A DNA stretch of 64,000 bases from assembly GCF_014192225.1 (NCBI RefSeq), contig NZ_JACHXS010000002.1:310001-374000 (forward strand), written 5' to 3'. Of this stretch, positions 13,767-22,301 are shown piece after piece (positions within the stretch are counted from its first letter, which is position 1; every line of letters starts with the position of its first letter). This DNA is from Pseudoduganella umbonata (GTDB lineage: Bacteria > Pseudomonadota > Gammaproteobacteria > Burkholderiales > Burkholderiaceae_D). The translations under genes were made by a program, and so were the position numbers. The notes under the pieces were generated by a model. The model was not told where the DNA came from, searched no databases, and saw only the letters and a list, made by a program, of their open reading frames with translations.

Positions 13767-14759
13767 ATGAAAAAACCCATCCCGACCATTCGCGACGTGG
13801 CCGCCGCCGCCGGCGTCTCGACCGCCACGATTTCGAAATTCATCAACGGCACGCAGCGGTTTTCGCCGGCGGTGGAAGCCCGCATCACCGAGGTGATCGG
13901 CCAGCTGGGCTACCGTTCGAACCCGCTGGCGCAATCGATGATCACGGGGAAGACGAAAACCGTCGGGCTGTCCGTGCTGGACATCACGAATCCCCATTTC
14001 ACCAGTATCGTCAAGGGCGCCAACCGGGTCGCGCAGGAGCACGGCTACACGGTGCTGCTGGTCGATACCGAGGAAAACCCCGGCCGCGAACGGGCCCTGC
14101 TCGAAGCGCTGTCGCGCCGGGTCGACGGCCTGATCATTTTTTCGCGCATGCCGGACGCCGAGCTGGAATGGCTGGCCGGTCTCGACAAGCCGCTGGTGTT
14201 CTTCGGCCGCCTGCCGCGCCTGACCTTGCCCACGGTGGCCAGCGACGACCACCGCGGCGCCTACATGATGACGCGCCACCTGGTCACGCTGGGACACAAG
14301 CGCTTCGCCTACATGGGGTTTTCAAAATCGCGCCGCGACGAGGAGCGCATGGGCGGCGTCCGCGAGTGCCTGGCCGCGCACGGGCTGGCGCTGGCCGTGT
14401 ACGATACCGTGTCGCCGTCCGCGCAGGAGGGCGAGCGGCTGTGCGCGGAGATGATGCTGGGCGCCGAACACCCGGATGCGCTGGTCTGCTACAACGACCT
14501 GATGGCGCTCGGCTTCATGAAGGCGGCGCAGACGCTGGGCTTCCGCATCCCGGCCGACATCTCGGTCGCCGGCGTCGACAATATCGTGTACGGCAACTAC
14601 ACATCGCCGCCGCTGACCACCGTCGACCTGCACAGCGAGCGGATGGGCGTGGCGGCGATGGAGAAGCTCCTCGACACGATCGCCGGCCGCCCTACGGAAC
14701 CGTTTACGCTGATCGAGCCGCAGCTGATCCTGCGCGGTTCCACCACCAACAGGAATTGA
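13767..14759 (+). CDS. LacI-family transcriptional regulator
   Basis: A 330-residue regulator. The N-terminal helix-turn-helix TIRDVAAAAGVSTATISKFI is followed by the hinge NPLAQSMITGKTKTVGL. A periplasmic-binding-protein-like ligand domain follows, with DITNPHFTSIVKGA, VDGLIIFSRMP, FAYMGFS and CYNDLMALGFMKA. It probably senses a sugar and represses nearby catabolic genes. The palindrome at 13681 is its likely own site. Neighbours suggest a hexose or hexuronate effector, but nothing in the sequence fixes it. Confidence 0.93.
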   Translation: MKKPIPTIRDVAAAAGVSTATISKFINGTQRFSPAVEARITEVIGQLGYRSNPLAQSMITGKTKTVGLSVLDITNPHFTSIVKGANRVAQEHGYTVLLVDTEENPGRERALLEALSRRVDGLIIFSRMPDAELEWLAGLDKPLVFFGRLPRLTLPTVASDDHRGAYMMTRHLVTLGHKRFAYMGFSKSRRDEERMGGVRECLAAHGLALAVYDTVSPSAQEGERLCAEMMLGAEHPDALVCYNDLMALGFMKAAQTLGFRIPADISVAGVDNIVYGNYTSPPLTTVDLHSERMGVAAMEKLLDTIAGRPTEPFTLIEPQLILRGSTTNRN

Positions 14760-14775
14760 CCGGAAGACCCTTCGC

Positions 14776-15159
14776 ATGCCCCATTTGAGAATCGAATACA
14801 CCGGCAACCTCGACGGCCATGTCGACATGCAGGCCCTGTGCAACGTGCTGTGCCGGACACTGACGCAGTTCCAGGACGAGACGGGCAACTCCGTCTTCCC
14901 GCTGACCGGCACCCGCGTGCTCGCCTATCCGGCGCCGTATGCCGCGGTGGCCGATGGCGCCGACGACCGCGCCTTCCTCTACCTGCTGCTGCGCATCGCT
15001 CCCGGCCGCCCGCAACCGTTGCTGGATGCCGTCGGCAAGGCGCTGCTGGCCCAGGTCGACTGCGCGCTGGCACCCGTCACCGCGCTGCGCTCGATCCGCG
15101 CCACATTGCAGTTCGACGAAGGCCGTCCGGTGTACGAGGGGAAGTGGGCGTCGGCCTGA
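14776..15159 (+). CDS. 5-carboxymethyl-2-hydroxymuconate isomerase family protein
   Basis: A 127-residue tautomerase-superfamily protein of the CHMI (HpaF) type. After removal of Met it begins with the catalytic Pro: MPHLRIEYTGNL matches the family MPHL start. The length and ending YEGKWAS fit CHMI. The classic enzyme isomerises 5-carboxymethyl-2-hydroxymuconate in homoprotocatechuate breakdown. No other genes of that pathway are here, so the true substrate may differ. It follows the LacI gene by 16 bases and may be co-transcribed with it. Confidence 0.85.
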   Translation: MPHLRIEYTGNLDGHVDMQALCNVLCRTLTQFQDETGNSVFPLTGTRVLAYPAPYAAVADGADDRAFLYLLLRIAPGRPQPLLDAVGKALLAQVDCALAPVTALRSIRATLQFDEGRPVYEGKWASA

Positions 15160-15192
15160 CTGTTTTGCGGTTGTGCTTGTTCGCGCGATGAA

Positions 15193-15223
15193 AAAGCCCC
15201 GTCTCCACCGGACACGGGGCTTT
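15193..15223. terminator. Intrinsic terminator
   Basis: The stem pairs AAAGCCCCGTCTCC with GGACACGGGGCTTT (one mismatch) around a three-base loop, with short A and T flanks. It probably serves the convergent CHMI gene and the PEP-CTERM gene on the other strand. Confidence 0.8.
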
Positions 15224-15305
15224 CTGGATGACTTGTTCTGGCGGGGCTGAAACTGCAGGAAGAGCCCTGCGGTCAGCCGTATCGCGGGCTGGCGCCTGCA
15301 GTCGA

Positions 15306-15857
15306 TCAGCGGCGGCGGCGCGCCAGTGCCAGCATGCCGGCCAAGCCAACGGCCAGCATGCCGTATTGCGCGGGTTCCGGGACGGGCAGCGGTACCGTTA
15401 CATTCGCGGGAACCACATAGGTTTCAGTTGCCGATGTCCATTCCCAGCGCTCGTCGGCCCAGCGCGCGCTTTGATACTCATAGTACTCACCGGCAACGAT
15501 ACGTTCACTCCACGGATACAGCTCGTCACTTACACGCATCGACGCCGTGAAGGATGGATTGCTTCCCGGCGTGTACGAGAAGCTGTTGAGACAGCTCCAC
15601 CAGCCAAACGAGCCGTCAGAGCATTCTCCACTGTAGGTAATCGATTCGAATTCGAACCTGACAACCTCGGAAAGCGAATAGGAGCCGTCCTGGTTCAGAT
15701 CGTCGACATTGAAATTTGCCGTCAGCCGCTTGGTCAGATCGAACTTCCCGGCATGGGCGTCATAGAGGCCCTGGTAAACGACCTTCAGTTCCTGTACTTC
15801 GGCCTGGGCAAGCGAGCATGCGGCAAGTGCACCAGCGATAGCAAGTTTCTTCAACAT
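15306..15857 (-). CDS. PEP-CTERM protein with EF-hand-like loop
   Basis: A 183-residue exported protein, the distant fourth member of the family at 119-1596. It keeps the YQG motif after the signal peptide (ACSLAQA) and an EF-hand-type loop DLNQDGSYSLSE at residues 53-64. It also has paired Cys in CSDG..WWSCLNSFSY, a VPEPAQYGMLAVGLAGMLAL helix and an ARRRR tail. Start ATG 15857 is chosen because GGGGA lies seven bases upstream. The 5' region to 16095 is strongly AT-rich and should hold its promoter. Function unknown; calcium binding is inferred. Confidence 0.86.
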   Translation of the reverse strand: MLKKLAIAGALAACSLAQAEVQELKVVYQGLYDAHAGKFDLTKRLTANFNVDDLNQDGSYSLSEVVRFEFESITYSGECSDGSFGWWSCLNSFSYTPGSNPSFTASMRVSDELYPWSERIVAGEYYEYQSARWADERWEWTSATETYVVPANVTVPLPVPEPAQYGMLAVGLAGMLALARRRR

Positions 15858-16094
15858 AATTTCCCCGTTATTGATAGACAAATGAATGACTAAATATTGG
15901 ACTACGCACGGAGAATAGCATTCGGGTATTGTTTTTTCAATAATTAATGGATTATCTCGAAATATTGGTCGATATTATATTGCAAGTCTTCGGTCGAGAA
16001 TATTTAAAAATTAATAACGGTAATTACTGATCTTTAGAGGAAATATACAAAGCCGAAAAAAGGTTCTTTTCGATCGGCCATGTCGTCGTAAAAT

Positions 16095-16133
16095 AAAAAA
16101 AGCCCGCGTCCACTTTCGTGGATACGGGCTCTT
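16095..16133 (-). terminator. Terminator after lactonase copy 1
   Basis: On the minus strand, GAGCCCGTATCCAC and GTGGACGCGGGCTT form a stem with a four-base loop, followed by a run of T. It is clearly related to the hairpin at 18794-18832 after lactonase copy 2, but is diverged from it. Confidence 0.85.
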
Positions 16134-16157
16134 TCGTTACAGCAGGTACTAAAAATC

Positions 16158-17011
16158 CATCAGAACGCGCACGAAGCGTCCGCCAACCCTTGCACACCCG
16201 GGTTCAGCAGGATGACACTGCCACCCCATTCGGCATCCTCGGGCTTGCCGGAAACGATCGAGGTCACGATCATCGTCCGCAGGTCCGGCCCGCCGAACGT
16301 GCACATCGACGGTTTCGCGAACGGCACGTCGATGCGGCGGTCCAGCTTGCCCTGCGGCGTAAAGCGGAGCAGGGCGCCGGCATCGTTGGCGCAGATCCAG
16401 TAGCAGCCATCGGCATCGACCACGGCGCCGTCGGGACGGCCCACATGGTCGGCCAGGTTGGCGAACACCCGGCGGTTCGACGGGATACCGGTGGCGGTGT
16501 CGTAATCGAAGGCCCACACCAGGCGGCTCTTCGGATGCGAATCGGACAGGTACATCGTCTTGCCGTCCGGCGACCAGGACAGGCCGTTCTGCGTCAGCAG
16601 CCCGGACACCACCGGTTGCGACAGGCCGTTGCCATCGTAGCGGTACAGCTGCCCGATGTTCTTCGCGGCACTCATGTCCATGAACATGGTGCTGCTCCAG
16701 AAGCGGCCCTGGCGGTCGGTGCGGCCATCGTTGAAGCGCATGCCCGCACCGAGATCGGCCGGCTTGCCCAGCAGCGTGGTCGCCACCGTGCCGTTGTCGA
16801 ACAGGTCGACGTCATACATCCCCGTTTCCATGCCGGCGATCAGGCCGCCACGGGCACGCGGTGCCACGCAGCCGGCCATCTCGGGCAGGTCCCACGAGCG
16901 CGCCTTGCCGGCGGTATCGAGCCGCCAGACGCGTTTCGCGGGAATGTCGACCCAGTACCACGCCCGGGCAGCGGCATCCCACGCCGGGCTTTCGCCCGTC
17001 GCGCAATGCAC
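16158..17011. repeat. 854-bp direct repeat, left copy
   Basis: This is almost identical to 18852-19705 with no length difference. By eye I count about six substitutions, three of which change the protein at two or three codons. Both repeats are in the same orientation and cover the lactonase coding sequence except its first ~12 codons. Similarity stops abruptly at each end. Confidence 0.93.
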
Positions 17012-17053
17012 AGTCAAGTTGATCTTCGCCAAATAGGCAACCGCCTTAAGCAT
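16160..17053 (-). pseudogene. 5'-replaced duplicate of SMP-30 lactonase gene
   Basis: A second copy of the lactonase at 18854-19738, identical at nearly all residues (differences include SSTMF for SGTMF and SAAKN for AAAKD). The native first ~12 residues ([12 protein letters not shown]) are replaced by unrelated sequence at 17012. The frame remains open to ATG 17053 and TTG 17065 but without a good ribosome site. All metal-site residues remain (Glu in GESPAWD, Asn in FNDGRTD, Asp in LSDSHPKS). The protein could work if translated, but it has lost the operon promoter. Treated as a probable pseudogene. Confidence 0.65.
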
Positions 17054-17151
17054 GCGTAAAAGCAATGATTTTTATTTCCTATGGTCAATAATAATTTAAT
17101 GGTTGAATTTAGCGTCGTTGCTTCGAATGGGCTGCATTTTCAGGAGGAAAT

Positions 17152-17670
17152 ATGCGTTTTGCGACACTGTTCATTATCTCAACATTGTTATCACTTCCCC
17201 AGTTTGCTTGGGCGGATATACCCCTTACGCTTGAGGATCTTTTAACAGACAAAGGAAAATTGAAGTTGGACTTGTCAGTTTCTTACGCCAATTCTGACCG
17301 TCAAGGCATATCGACAGCTGAACCAGTTACTGTCCAAACAGGTCCGACATCGTTTATTACGCTACCTACTCTAATTGGCGATAGCATAAGTAATAGCGAT
17401 ACGAACGTCGTTACGTTGGGCTTACGTTATGGTCTCACAGCCAAGGCCGAGATATATTCACGTTTTAGCGGGGTGACTATGAGCCAACGCAGCAGCGGTT
17501 TGGAAGGCGCAAGCAAGAGCAATGAATCAGGATTTGTGGATACTTGGGCTGGCATTAATTACCAGTTTAAAGCCGCCGGGGGAGGGATTGTCGGGAATAT
17601 TGCTTGGCGTCCTAGTATCGTGGCAGCCAACTTCGGTCTAGCACAATATCGAAAATACCGCGAATGGTAA
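17152..17670 (+). CDS. Truncated outer-membrane beta-barrel protein
   Basis: A 172-residue exported protein behind a strong AGGAGGA site. It has a signal peptide (MRFATLFIISTLLSLPQFAWA), then LTLEDLLTDKGKLKLDLSVSY. Alternating strand-like segments with aromatic girdle residues follow (TLGLRYGLTAKAEIYSRFSG, FVDTWAGINYQF). This pattern resembles barrel or transporter proteins found next to C39 peptidases, including FapF-like amyloid secretion partners. It stops at QYRKYREW after about half a usual barrel, so it is probably truncated. Codon use is far more AT-rich than in the surroundings. Confidence 0.6.
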   Translation: MRFATLFIISTLLSLPQFAWADIPLTLEDLLTDKGKLKLDLSVSYANSDRQGISTAEPVTVQTGPTSFITLPTLIGDSISNSDTNVVTLGLRYGLTAKAEIYSRFSGVTMSQRSSGLEGASKSNESGFVDTWAGINYQFKAAGGGIVGNIAWRPSIVAANFGLAQYRKYREW

Positions 17671-17678
17671 TAATTATG

Positions 17679-17712
17679 TCTCCGCGCCATGTATGGTGCG
17701 GAGATATTTTTA
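17679..17712 (+). terminator. Intrinsic terminator after the barrel gene
   Basis: TCTCCGCGCCAT pairs with ATGGTGCGGAGA (one G-T pair) and is followed by TATTTTTA. It separates the truncated barrel gene from the small membrane gene. Confidence 0.7.
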
Positions 17713-17725
17713 TAGGGGGTGTAAA

Positions 17726-18001
17726 ATGAGTGTTTTTGTTGAAGTGGCAGGTTTTCTATCAGGAGTTATCGCGGGATATGCTGAGAAGAAACAGTGGAGT
17801 AAATGCAAAATTTTTCTTGTAATGTTTTCCTCGTTTTTTTTATTATTCATGTTTTACGTTGTGCTTTTTCCCTCTGATAAAGGCATATGGATTGGGATGT
17901 CTCTCGCTGCGGCTTTTGGTTGTTGGGTGGGGATGGTATGTGTCATTTTAATGTGCTATAACGACTGGCGGAGGAATGTAAGGGGCCGCAATCATGAGTA
18001 A
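17726..18001 (+). CDS. Small membrane protein of unknown function
   Basis: A 91-residue protein with two strong membrane segments (IFLVMFSSFFLLFMFYVVLF and IGMSLAAAFGCWVGMVCVIL). A weakly hydrophobic N-terminus (VEVAGFLSGVIAGYAEKK) may be a third. The C-terminus is basic. ATG 17726 follows AGGGGGTG. The last codons overlap the probable ATG (17994) of the C39 peptidase gene, so the two are translationally coupled. I do not recognise a family. It may be an assembly partner or simply a passenger of the AT-rich block. Confidence 0.65.
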   Translation: MSVFVEVAGFLSGVIAGYAEKKQWSKCKIFLVMFSSFFLLFMFYVVLFPSDKGIWIGMSLAAAFGCWVGMVCVILMCYNDWRRNVRGRNHE

Positions 18002-18024
18002 TTATAATAGGTTTTTTTCTGGGG

Positions 18025-18741
18025 GTGCTTCTTCTGGCACTCGCGCCACATGCGAAGTCCAATCAGCCATATATTAATCCAATTAGGCTGTCAGAAACTA
18101 GTCATCACAGTACGTTGTCGATTTCAGGTGCACGAAAAGATATCGGCGATAGCGCGATCATTTTTACGCATTCAGCCAGCGGCCGAGTGCCGATCAAAAG
18201 TTGGAAAACATCGTGTGATGAAGGAGTTATTAAACAGAACTTAGATTTTTCGTGTGGTGCAGCATCGCTAGCAACATTGCTTGGAGGCTATTACGGACAG
18301 CATGTAACAGAACAAGCTCTGCTTATAGCTATGGATAAGGGCACTGGTCGCGCCAGTTTCGACGATATGGCACGAGGCTTATCTCAATTTGGCTTCCGGG
18401 CGCAAGGATTCGCCGCTAGCTGGGAACAATTAGTGCGGCTAAAGATGCCGGTCGTCGTATATGTAAAGCACGATAGGGGTGACCATTTCACCGTTTTACG
18501 TGGGATCAATAGTGAAACGGTGTGGCTGGCTGACTCGAGCGCTGGCAACCGAACTTACAGTCGCGAGCAGTTCTTAGCTATGTGGCAGACACGTATTAAT
18601 GCTGATGGCTTATCGGGAAAATTTTTAGCGATCTTGCCTGCCAATCCAAGTATCACGTCATCTAACGCTTTTTTCACTAAAACACCCCGCAGGCAAAGTG
18701 CTAACGCTAAAATCAACTTGGCATTCCGAGTGCAGCCCTGA
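18025..18741 (+). CDS. Periplasmic C39-type cysteine peptidase
   Basis: A 238-residue protein with a stand-alone C39 peptidase domain like FapD. The catalytic set is complete: Gln71 (oxyanion) six before Cys77 in QNLDFSCGAASL, His154 in RGDHFTVL, and Asp170 in WLADSS. C39 domains usually cut after double-glycine leaders, or in Fap systems assist amyloid export. GTG 18025 opens the frame. However, ATG 17994 would give a clean signal peptide (MSNYNRFFLGVLLLALAP) if the seven-T run at 18012-18018 had six T. So a frameshift or slippage site lies in the leader. No substrate gene is adjacent. Confidence 0.8.
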   Translation: MLLLALAPHAKSNQPYINPIRLSETSHHSTLSISGARKDIGDSAIIFTHSASGRVPIKSWKTSCDEGVIKQNLDFSCGAASLATLLGGYYGQHVTEQALLIAMDKGTGRASFDDMARGLSQFGFRAQGFAASWEQLVRLKMPVVVYVKHDRGDHFTVLRGINSETVWLADSSAGNRTYSREQFLAMWQTRINADGLSGKFLAILPANPSITSSNAFFTKTPRRQSANAKINLAFRVQP

Positions 18742-18793
18742 TGCATACTATTGATAGTTGGTATGGCTCAGGCGGTATAACTTGTAAAACATA

Positions 18794-18832
18794 AGAGCCC
18801 GCATCACAGTCGTGAACGCGGGCTCTTCTTTT
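18794..18832. terminator. Bidirectional terminator after C39 gene and lactonase
   Basis: AGAGCCCGC and GCGGGCTCT form the stem, with T-runs on both sides. It serves the convergent C39 peptidase and lactonase genes. It resembles the hairpin at 16095 but is diverged. Confidence 0.82.
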
Positions 18833-18851
18833 ACAACGGCGAAACGAATTA

Positions 18852-19705
18852 CATCAGAACGCGCACGAAGCGTCCGCCAACCCTTGCACACCCGGGTTCA
18901 GCAGGATGACACTGCCACCCCATTCGGCATCCTCGGGCTTGCCGGAAACGATCGAGGTCACGATCATCGTCCGCAGGTCCGGCCCGCCGAACGTGCACAT
19001 CGACGGTTTCGCGAACGGCACGTCGATGCGGCGGTCCAGCTTGCCCTGCGGCGTAAAGCGGAGCAGGGCGCCGGCATCGTTGGCGCAGATCCAGTAACAG
19101 CCATCGGCATCGACCACGGCGCCGTCGGGACGGCCCACATGGTCGGCCAGGTTGGCGAACACCCGGCGGTTCGACGGGATACCGGTGGCGGTGTCGTAAT
19201 CGAAGGCCCACACCAGGCGGCTCTTCGGATGCGAATCGGACAGGTACATCGTCTTGCCGTCCGGCGACCAGGACAGGCCGTTCTGCGTCAGCAGCCCGGA
19301 CACCACCGGTTGCGACAGGCCGTTGCCATCGTAGCGGTACAGCTGCCCGATGTCCTTCGCGGCAGCCATGTCCATGAACATGGTGCCGCTCCAGAAGCGG
19401 CCCTGGCGGTCGGTGCGGCCATCGTTGAAGCGCATGCCCGCACCGAGATCGGCCGGCTTGCCCAGCAGCGTGGTCGCCACCGTGCCGTTGTCGAACAGGT
19501 CGACGTCATACATCCCCGTTTCCATGCCGGCGATCAGGCCGCCACGGGCACGCGGTGCCACGCAGCCGGCCATCTCGGGCAGGTCCCACGAGCGCGCCTT
19601 TCCGGCGGTATCGAGCCGCCAGACGCGTTTCGCGGGAATGTCGACCCAGTACCACGCCCGGGCAGCGGCATCCCACGCCGGGCTTTCGCCCGTCGCGCAA
19701 TGCAC
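18852..19705. repeat. 854-bp direct repeat, right copy
   Basis: Partner of 16158-17011. This copy lies inside the intact operon and carries the native lactonase N-terminus immediately beyond its right end (19706-19738). Confidence 0.93.
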
Positions 19706-19738
19706 GCCGTCGATACGTTCGATCGACGGGTTCGCCAT
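18854..19738 (-). CDS. SMP-30/gluconolactonase-family lactonase
   Basis: A 294-residue six-bladed propeller lactonase. Metal ligands of the family are visible: Glu in ATGESPAWD, Asn in MRFNDGRTDRQGRFW and Asp in SPDGKTMYLSDSHP. It probably opens the aldarolactone formed by a uronate dehydrogenase, giving galactarate or glucarate for the KdgD route; an aldonolactone is the alternative. Its ATG shares one base with the stop of the dehydrogenase gene, so it is the last gene of the kdgD operon. The same gene is duplicated at 16160. Confidence 0.9.
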   Translation of the reverse strand: MANPSIERIDGVHCATGESPAWDAAARAWYWVDIPAKRVWRLDTAGKARSWDLPEMAGCVAPRARGGLIAGMETGMYDVDLFDNGTVATTLLGKPADLGAGMRFNDGRTDRQGRFWSGTMFMDMAAAKDIGQLYRYDGNGLSQPVVSGLLTQNGLSWSPDGKTMYLSDSHPKSRLVWAFDYDTATGIPSNRRVFANLADHVGRPDGAVVDADGCYWICANDAGALLRFTPQGKLDRRIDVPFAKPSMCTFGGPDLRTMIVTSIVSGKPEDAEWGGSVILLNPGVQGLADASCAF

Positions 19739-21318
19739 TACTTCAGCACCAGCTCGCCGTCGACGACGCGCGGGATGCCCAGCGAGTTGGCGCTGTCCAG
19801 CGCGGCCGGCAGCAGCTCGGCCGGCACGTCCTGGTACGAGACCGGACGCAGGAAGCGGTCGATCGCGGATGCGCCCACCGAGGTGGAGCGGCTGTCGGAC
19901 GTGGACGGGTACGGGCCGCCGTGCACCATCGCGTGCGACACTTCCACGCCGGTGCCGAAGCCGTTGAACAGGATGCGGCCAGCCTTGCGTTCCAGGGTCG
20001 GCAGCAGCTTTTTCGCCACGGCGATGTCGGCGCCGGTGGCATGCACGGCGGCGGTCAGCTGACCTTCGACGTGTTCTGCTACCGCTACCAGTTCAGCTTC
20101 GTCTTTGACGCGGATCAGCAGCGACGTCGGGCCAAAGATCTCGCCTTCCAGTTCCGGCTTGGCCAGGAAGTGTTCACCGGAAGTTTCGTACAGTGCAGCA
20201 ACCGCGCCGCACGGCACTTCGCTTGTCTTGCCTTGTGCAACCAGCGTCACGCCTTCGATGCCGGCCAGTTGAGCCACGCCCTTGTTGTAAGCGGAGTGGA
20301 TGCCCGGGGTCAGCATCGTTGCGGCGCCCTTGGCGGCCAGCGCCACCTTGGTGCCTTCGAGGAACTTGTCCAGTGCCGGCGAATCGATCGCGATCAGCAG
20401 GCCCGGGTTGGTGCAGAACTGGCCAGCGCCCAGCGTCAGCGAATCCGCGAATTGCTGCGGCAGCTTTTCGTTGGACGACAGCGCGCCTTCCAGGATGAAC
20501 ACCGGGTTGATCGAGCTCATCTCCGCATACACGGGGATCGGCTCTTCACGGGCAGCGGCGGTCTTCATCAGTGCCACGCCGCCGGCGCGGGAACCGGTGA
20601 AGCCCACGGCCTTGATGACCGGGTTGCTGACCAGGTTCTGGCCGATGGTCTGGCCGGAGCCGATCAGCATCGAGAACACGCCTTCCGGCATGTCGCACTC
20701 GATGGCGGCCTGCTGCACGGCTTTCGCCACCAGCTCGGAGGTGCCCAGGTGAGCCGAGTGCGCCTTGACGATGACCGGGCAGCCGGCTGCCAGTGCGGAC
20801 GCGGTGTCGCCACCGGCCACGGAGAACGCCAGCGGGAAGTTGCTGGCGCCGAACACGGCAACCGGGCCCAGGCCGATCTTGCGCAGGCGGATATCCGGGC
20901 GCGGTGCCGGTGCGCGGTCCGGCAGCGCGGAGTCCAGCGTGGCGCTCAGGTAGCGGCCGTCGCGCACGACTTTTGCGAACAGGCGCAGCTGATTGCAGGT
21001 GCGGCCACGCTCGCCTTCCAGGCGGGCCTGCGGCAGACCCGTTTCCTGCATCGCACGTTCGACCAGGGTCGTGCCCAGGTCCATGATGCGGTCAGCGATC
21101 GTTTCCAGGAACTTGGCACGCTGTTCCGGCGTCGTTTCGCGGTAGCGATCGAACGCCTCCCACGCCAGCTTGCAGGCCAGGTCCAGCTCGGCCTGGGAAG
21201 CCAGGCCGAAAGCCGGCTCGATCTGCTCGTTGCGAGACGGATCGATGGCCTTGACGGAGCCTTCCTTGCCGCTCACGGTCGAGCGGCCAATGATCATTTC
21301 ACCTTTAATCTGCTGCAT
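19738..21318 (-). CDS. Alpha-ketoglutarate semialdehyde dehydrogenase
   Basis: Oxidises 2,5-dioxopentanoate to alpha-ketoglutarate (EC 1.2.1.26), the last step of the non-phosphorylative uronate/aldarate path. The 526-residue aldehyde dehydrogenase has [26 protein letters not shown] and general base Glu266 in YAEMSSINP. The nucleophile is Cys302 in [10 protein letters not shown] and the C-terminal part has [10 protein letters not shown]. These features fit the 2,5-dioxovalerate dehydrogenase branch. It is flanked by kdgD (11 bases upstream) and the lactonase, which supports the substrate. Confidence 0.93.
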   Translation of the reverse strand: MQQIKGEMIIGRSTVSGKEGSVKAIDPSRNEQIEPAFGLASQAELDLACKLAWEAFDRYRETTPEQRAKFLETIADRIMDLGTTLVERAMQETGLPQARLEGERGRTCNQLRLFAKVVRDGRYLSATLDSALPDRAPAPRPDIRLRKIGLGPVAVFGASNFPLAFSVAGGDTASALAAGCPVIVKAHSAHLGTSELVAKAVQQAAIECDMPEGVFSMLIGSGQTIGQNLVSNPVIKAVGFTGSRAGGVALMKTAAAREEPIPVYAEMSSINPVFILEGALSSNEKLPQQFADSLTLGAGQFCTNPGLLIAIDSPALDKFLEGTKVALAAKGAATMLTPGIHSAYNKGVAQLAGIEGVTLVAQGKTSEVPCGAVAALYETSGEHFLAKPELEGEIFGPTSLLIRVKDEAELVAVAEHVEGQLTAAVHATGADIAVAKKLLPTLERKAGRILFNGFGTGVEVSHAMVHGGPYPSTSDSRSTSVGASAIDRFLRPVSYQDVPAELLPAALDSANSLGIPRVVDGELVLK

Positions 21319-21329
21319 GTGCTCTCCTT

Positions 21330-22241
21330 TTACTGCGGGCCTTGTGCTCGCATCAGTTTTTCCAGCATCGCGAATTCTTCTTCGTTCAGGTCGGTCAGCG
21401 GTGCGCGCACCGGACCGGCGTCGTAGCCTGCAATCTTCGCGCCGGCCTTGACGATCGACACGGCGTAACCAGCCTTGCGGTTGCGGATGGCCAGGTACGG
21501 CAGGAAGAATTCGTCGATCAGACGGTTCTGGGTCGCGCGGTCGTCGTTGGCGACAGCGTGATAGAAGTCCATCGCCAGCTTCGGCATGAAGTTGAAGACA
21601 GCCGACGAGTATACAGGGACTCCGAGGGCTTTGTACGCAGCGGCATAAATCTCCGCCGTCGGCAGGCCGCCCAGGTAGCTGAAGCGGTCGCCCAGGCGGC
21701 GCCAGATCGACATCATCAGCTCGATGTCGCCGATGCCATCCTTGAAGCCGATCAGGTTCGGGTTACGGTCGGCCAGCTTTTCCAGCGAGTCGGCGGTCAG
21801 GCGGCAGGCGCCGCGGTTGTACACGACCACGCCGAAATCGACGGATTTGCAGACTTCTTCCACGTGGCGCACCAGGCCGTCCTGGCTGGCTTCGGTCAGG
21901 TAGTGCGGCAGCAGCAGGATGCCCTGCGCGCCGATTTTTTCCGCTTCCTGGGCATAGGCGATCGCCTGGCGGGTCGGGCCACCGGCACCGGCCAGGATCG
22001 GCACCACGCCGCGGCAGGTGTCGACGGCGGTCTTGATGACGTCGCCGTATTCGTTCGGCGTCAGCGAGAAGAACTCACCCGTGCCGCCGGCGGCGAACAG
22101 GGCCGACGCGCCGTACGGAGCCAGCCACTCCAGGCGCTTCGCGTACGTATCCGCGCGGAAGTTGCCTTCCTGGTCGAAGTCCGTGACCGGGAACGACAGC
22201 AGGCCATGGTTCAGGATTTTTTGGAGTTCTAACGGTTGCAT
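21330..22241 (-). CDS. kdgD: 5-dehydro-4-deoxyglucarate dehydratase
   Basis: Converts 5-keto-4-deoxy-glucarate to 2,5-dioxopentanoate, releasing CO2 and water (EC 4.2.1.41). The 303-residue protein belongs to the DapA/NAL lyase family. It has the KdgD-specific [16 protein letters not shown] start, [12 protein letters not shown], catalytic Tyr in [10 protein letters not shown] and Schiff-base Lys167 in [12 protein letters not shown]. The ending [14 protein letters not shown] is characteristic. ATG 22241 is chosen because the family starts there; the longer frame upstream is not conserved in character. It is the first gene of the kdgD-dehydrogenase-lactonase operon, with an operator 61 bases before the start. 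Confidence 0.95.
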   Translation of the reverse strand: MQPLELQKILNHGLLSFPVTDFDQEGNFRADTYAKRLEWLAPYGASALFAAGGTGEFFSLTPNEYGDVIKTAVDTCRGVVPILAGAGGPTRQAIAYAQEAEKIGAQGILLLPHYLTEASQDGLVRHVEEVCKSVDFGVVVYNRGACRLTADSLEKLADRNPNLIGFKDGIGDIELMMSIWRRLGDRFSYLGGLPTAEIYAAAYKALGVPVYSSAVFNFMPKLAMDFYHAVANDDRATQNRLIDEFFLPYLAIRNRKAGYAVSIVKAGAKIAGYDAGPVRAPLTDLNEEEFAMLEKLMRAQGPQ

Positions 22242-22301
22242 GAGTGTCTCGCTTCTTTGATGAGTGGAACAACAGGTAAGGGGTTCTGATGGCTCGCCAT
22301 C

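Noticed and set aside
16158..19705. Composite transposon flanked by the 854-bp repeats
   Set aside because: The repeats encode a lactonase, not a transposase, and have no terminal inverted repeats.
19555..21426. A 623-codon plus-strand open frame opposite the dehydrogenase gene
   Set aside because: The opposite strand encodes an unmistakable aldehyde dehydrogenase; this frame has no family features.
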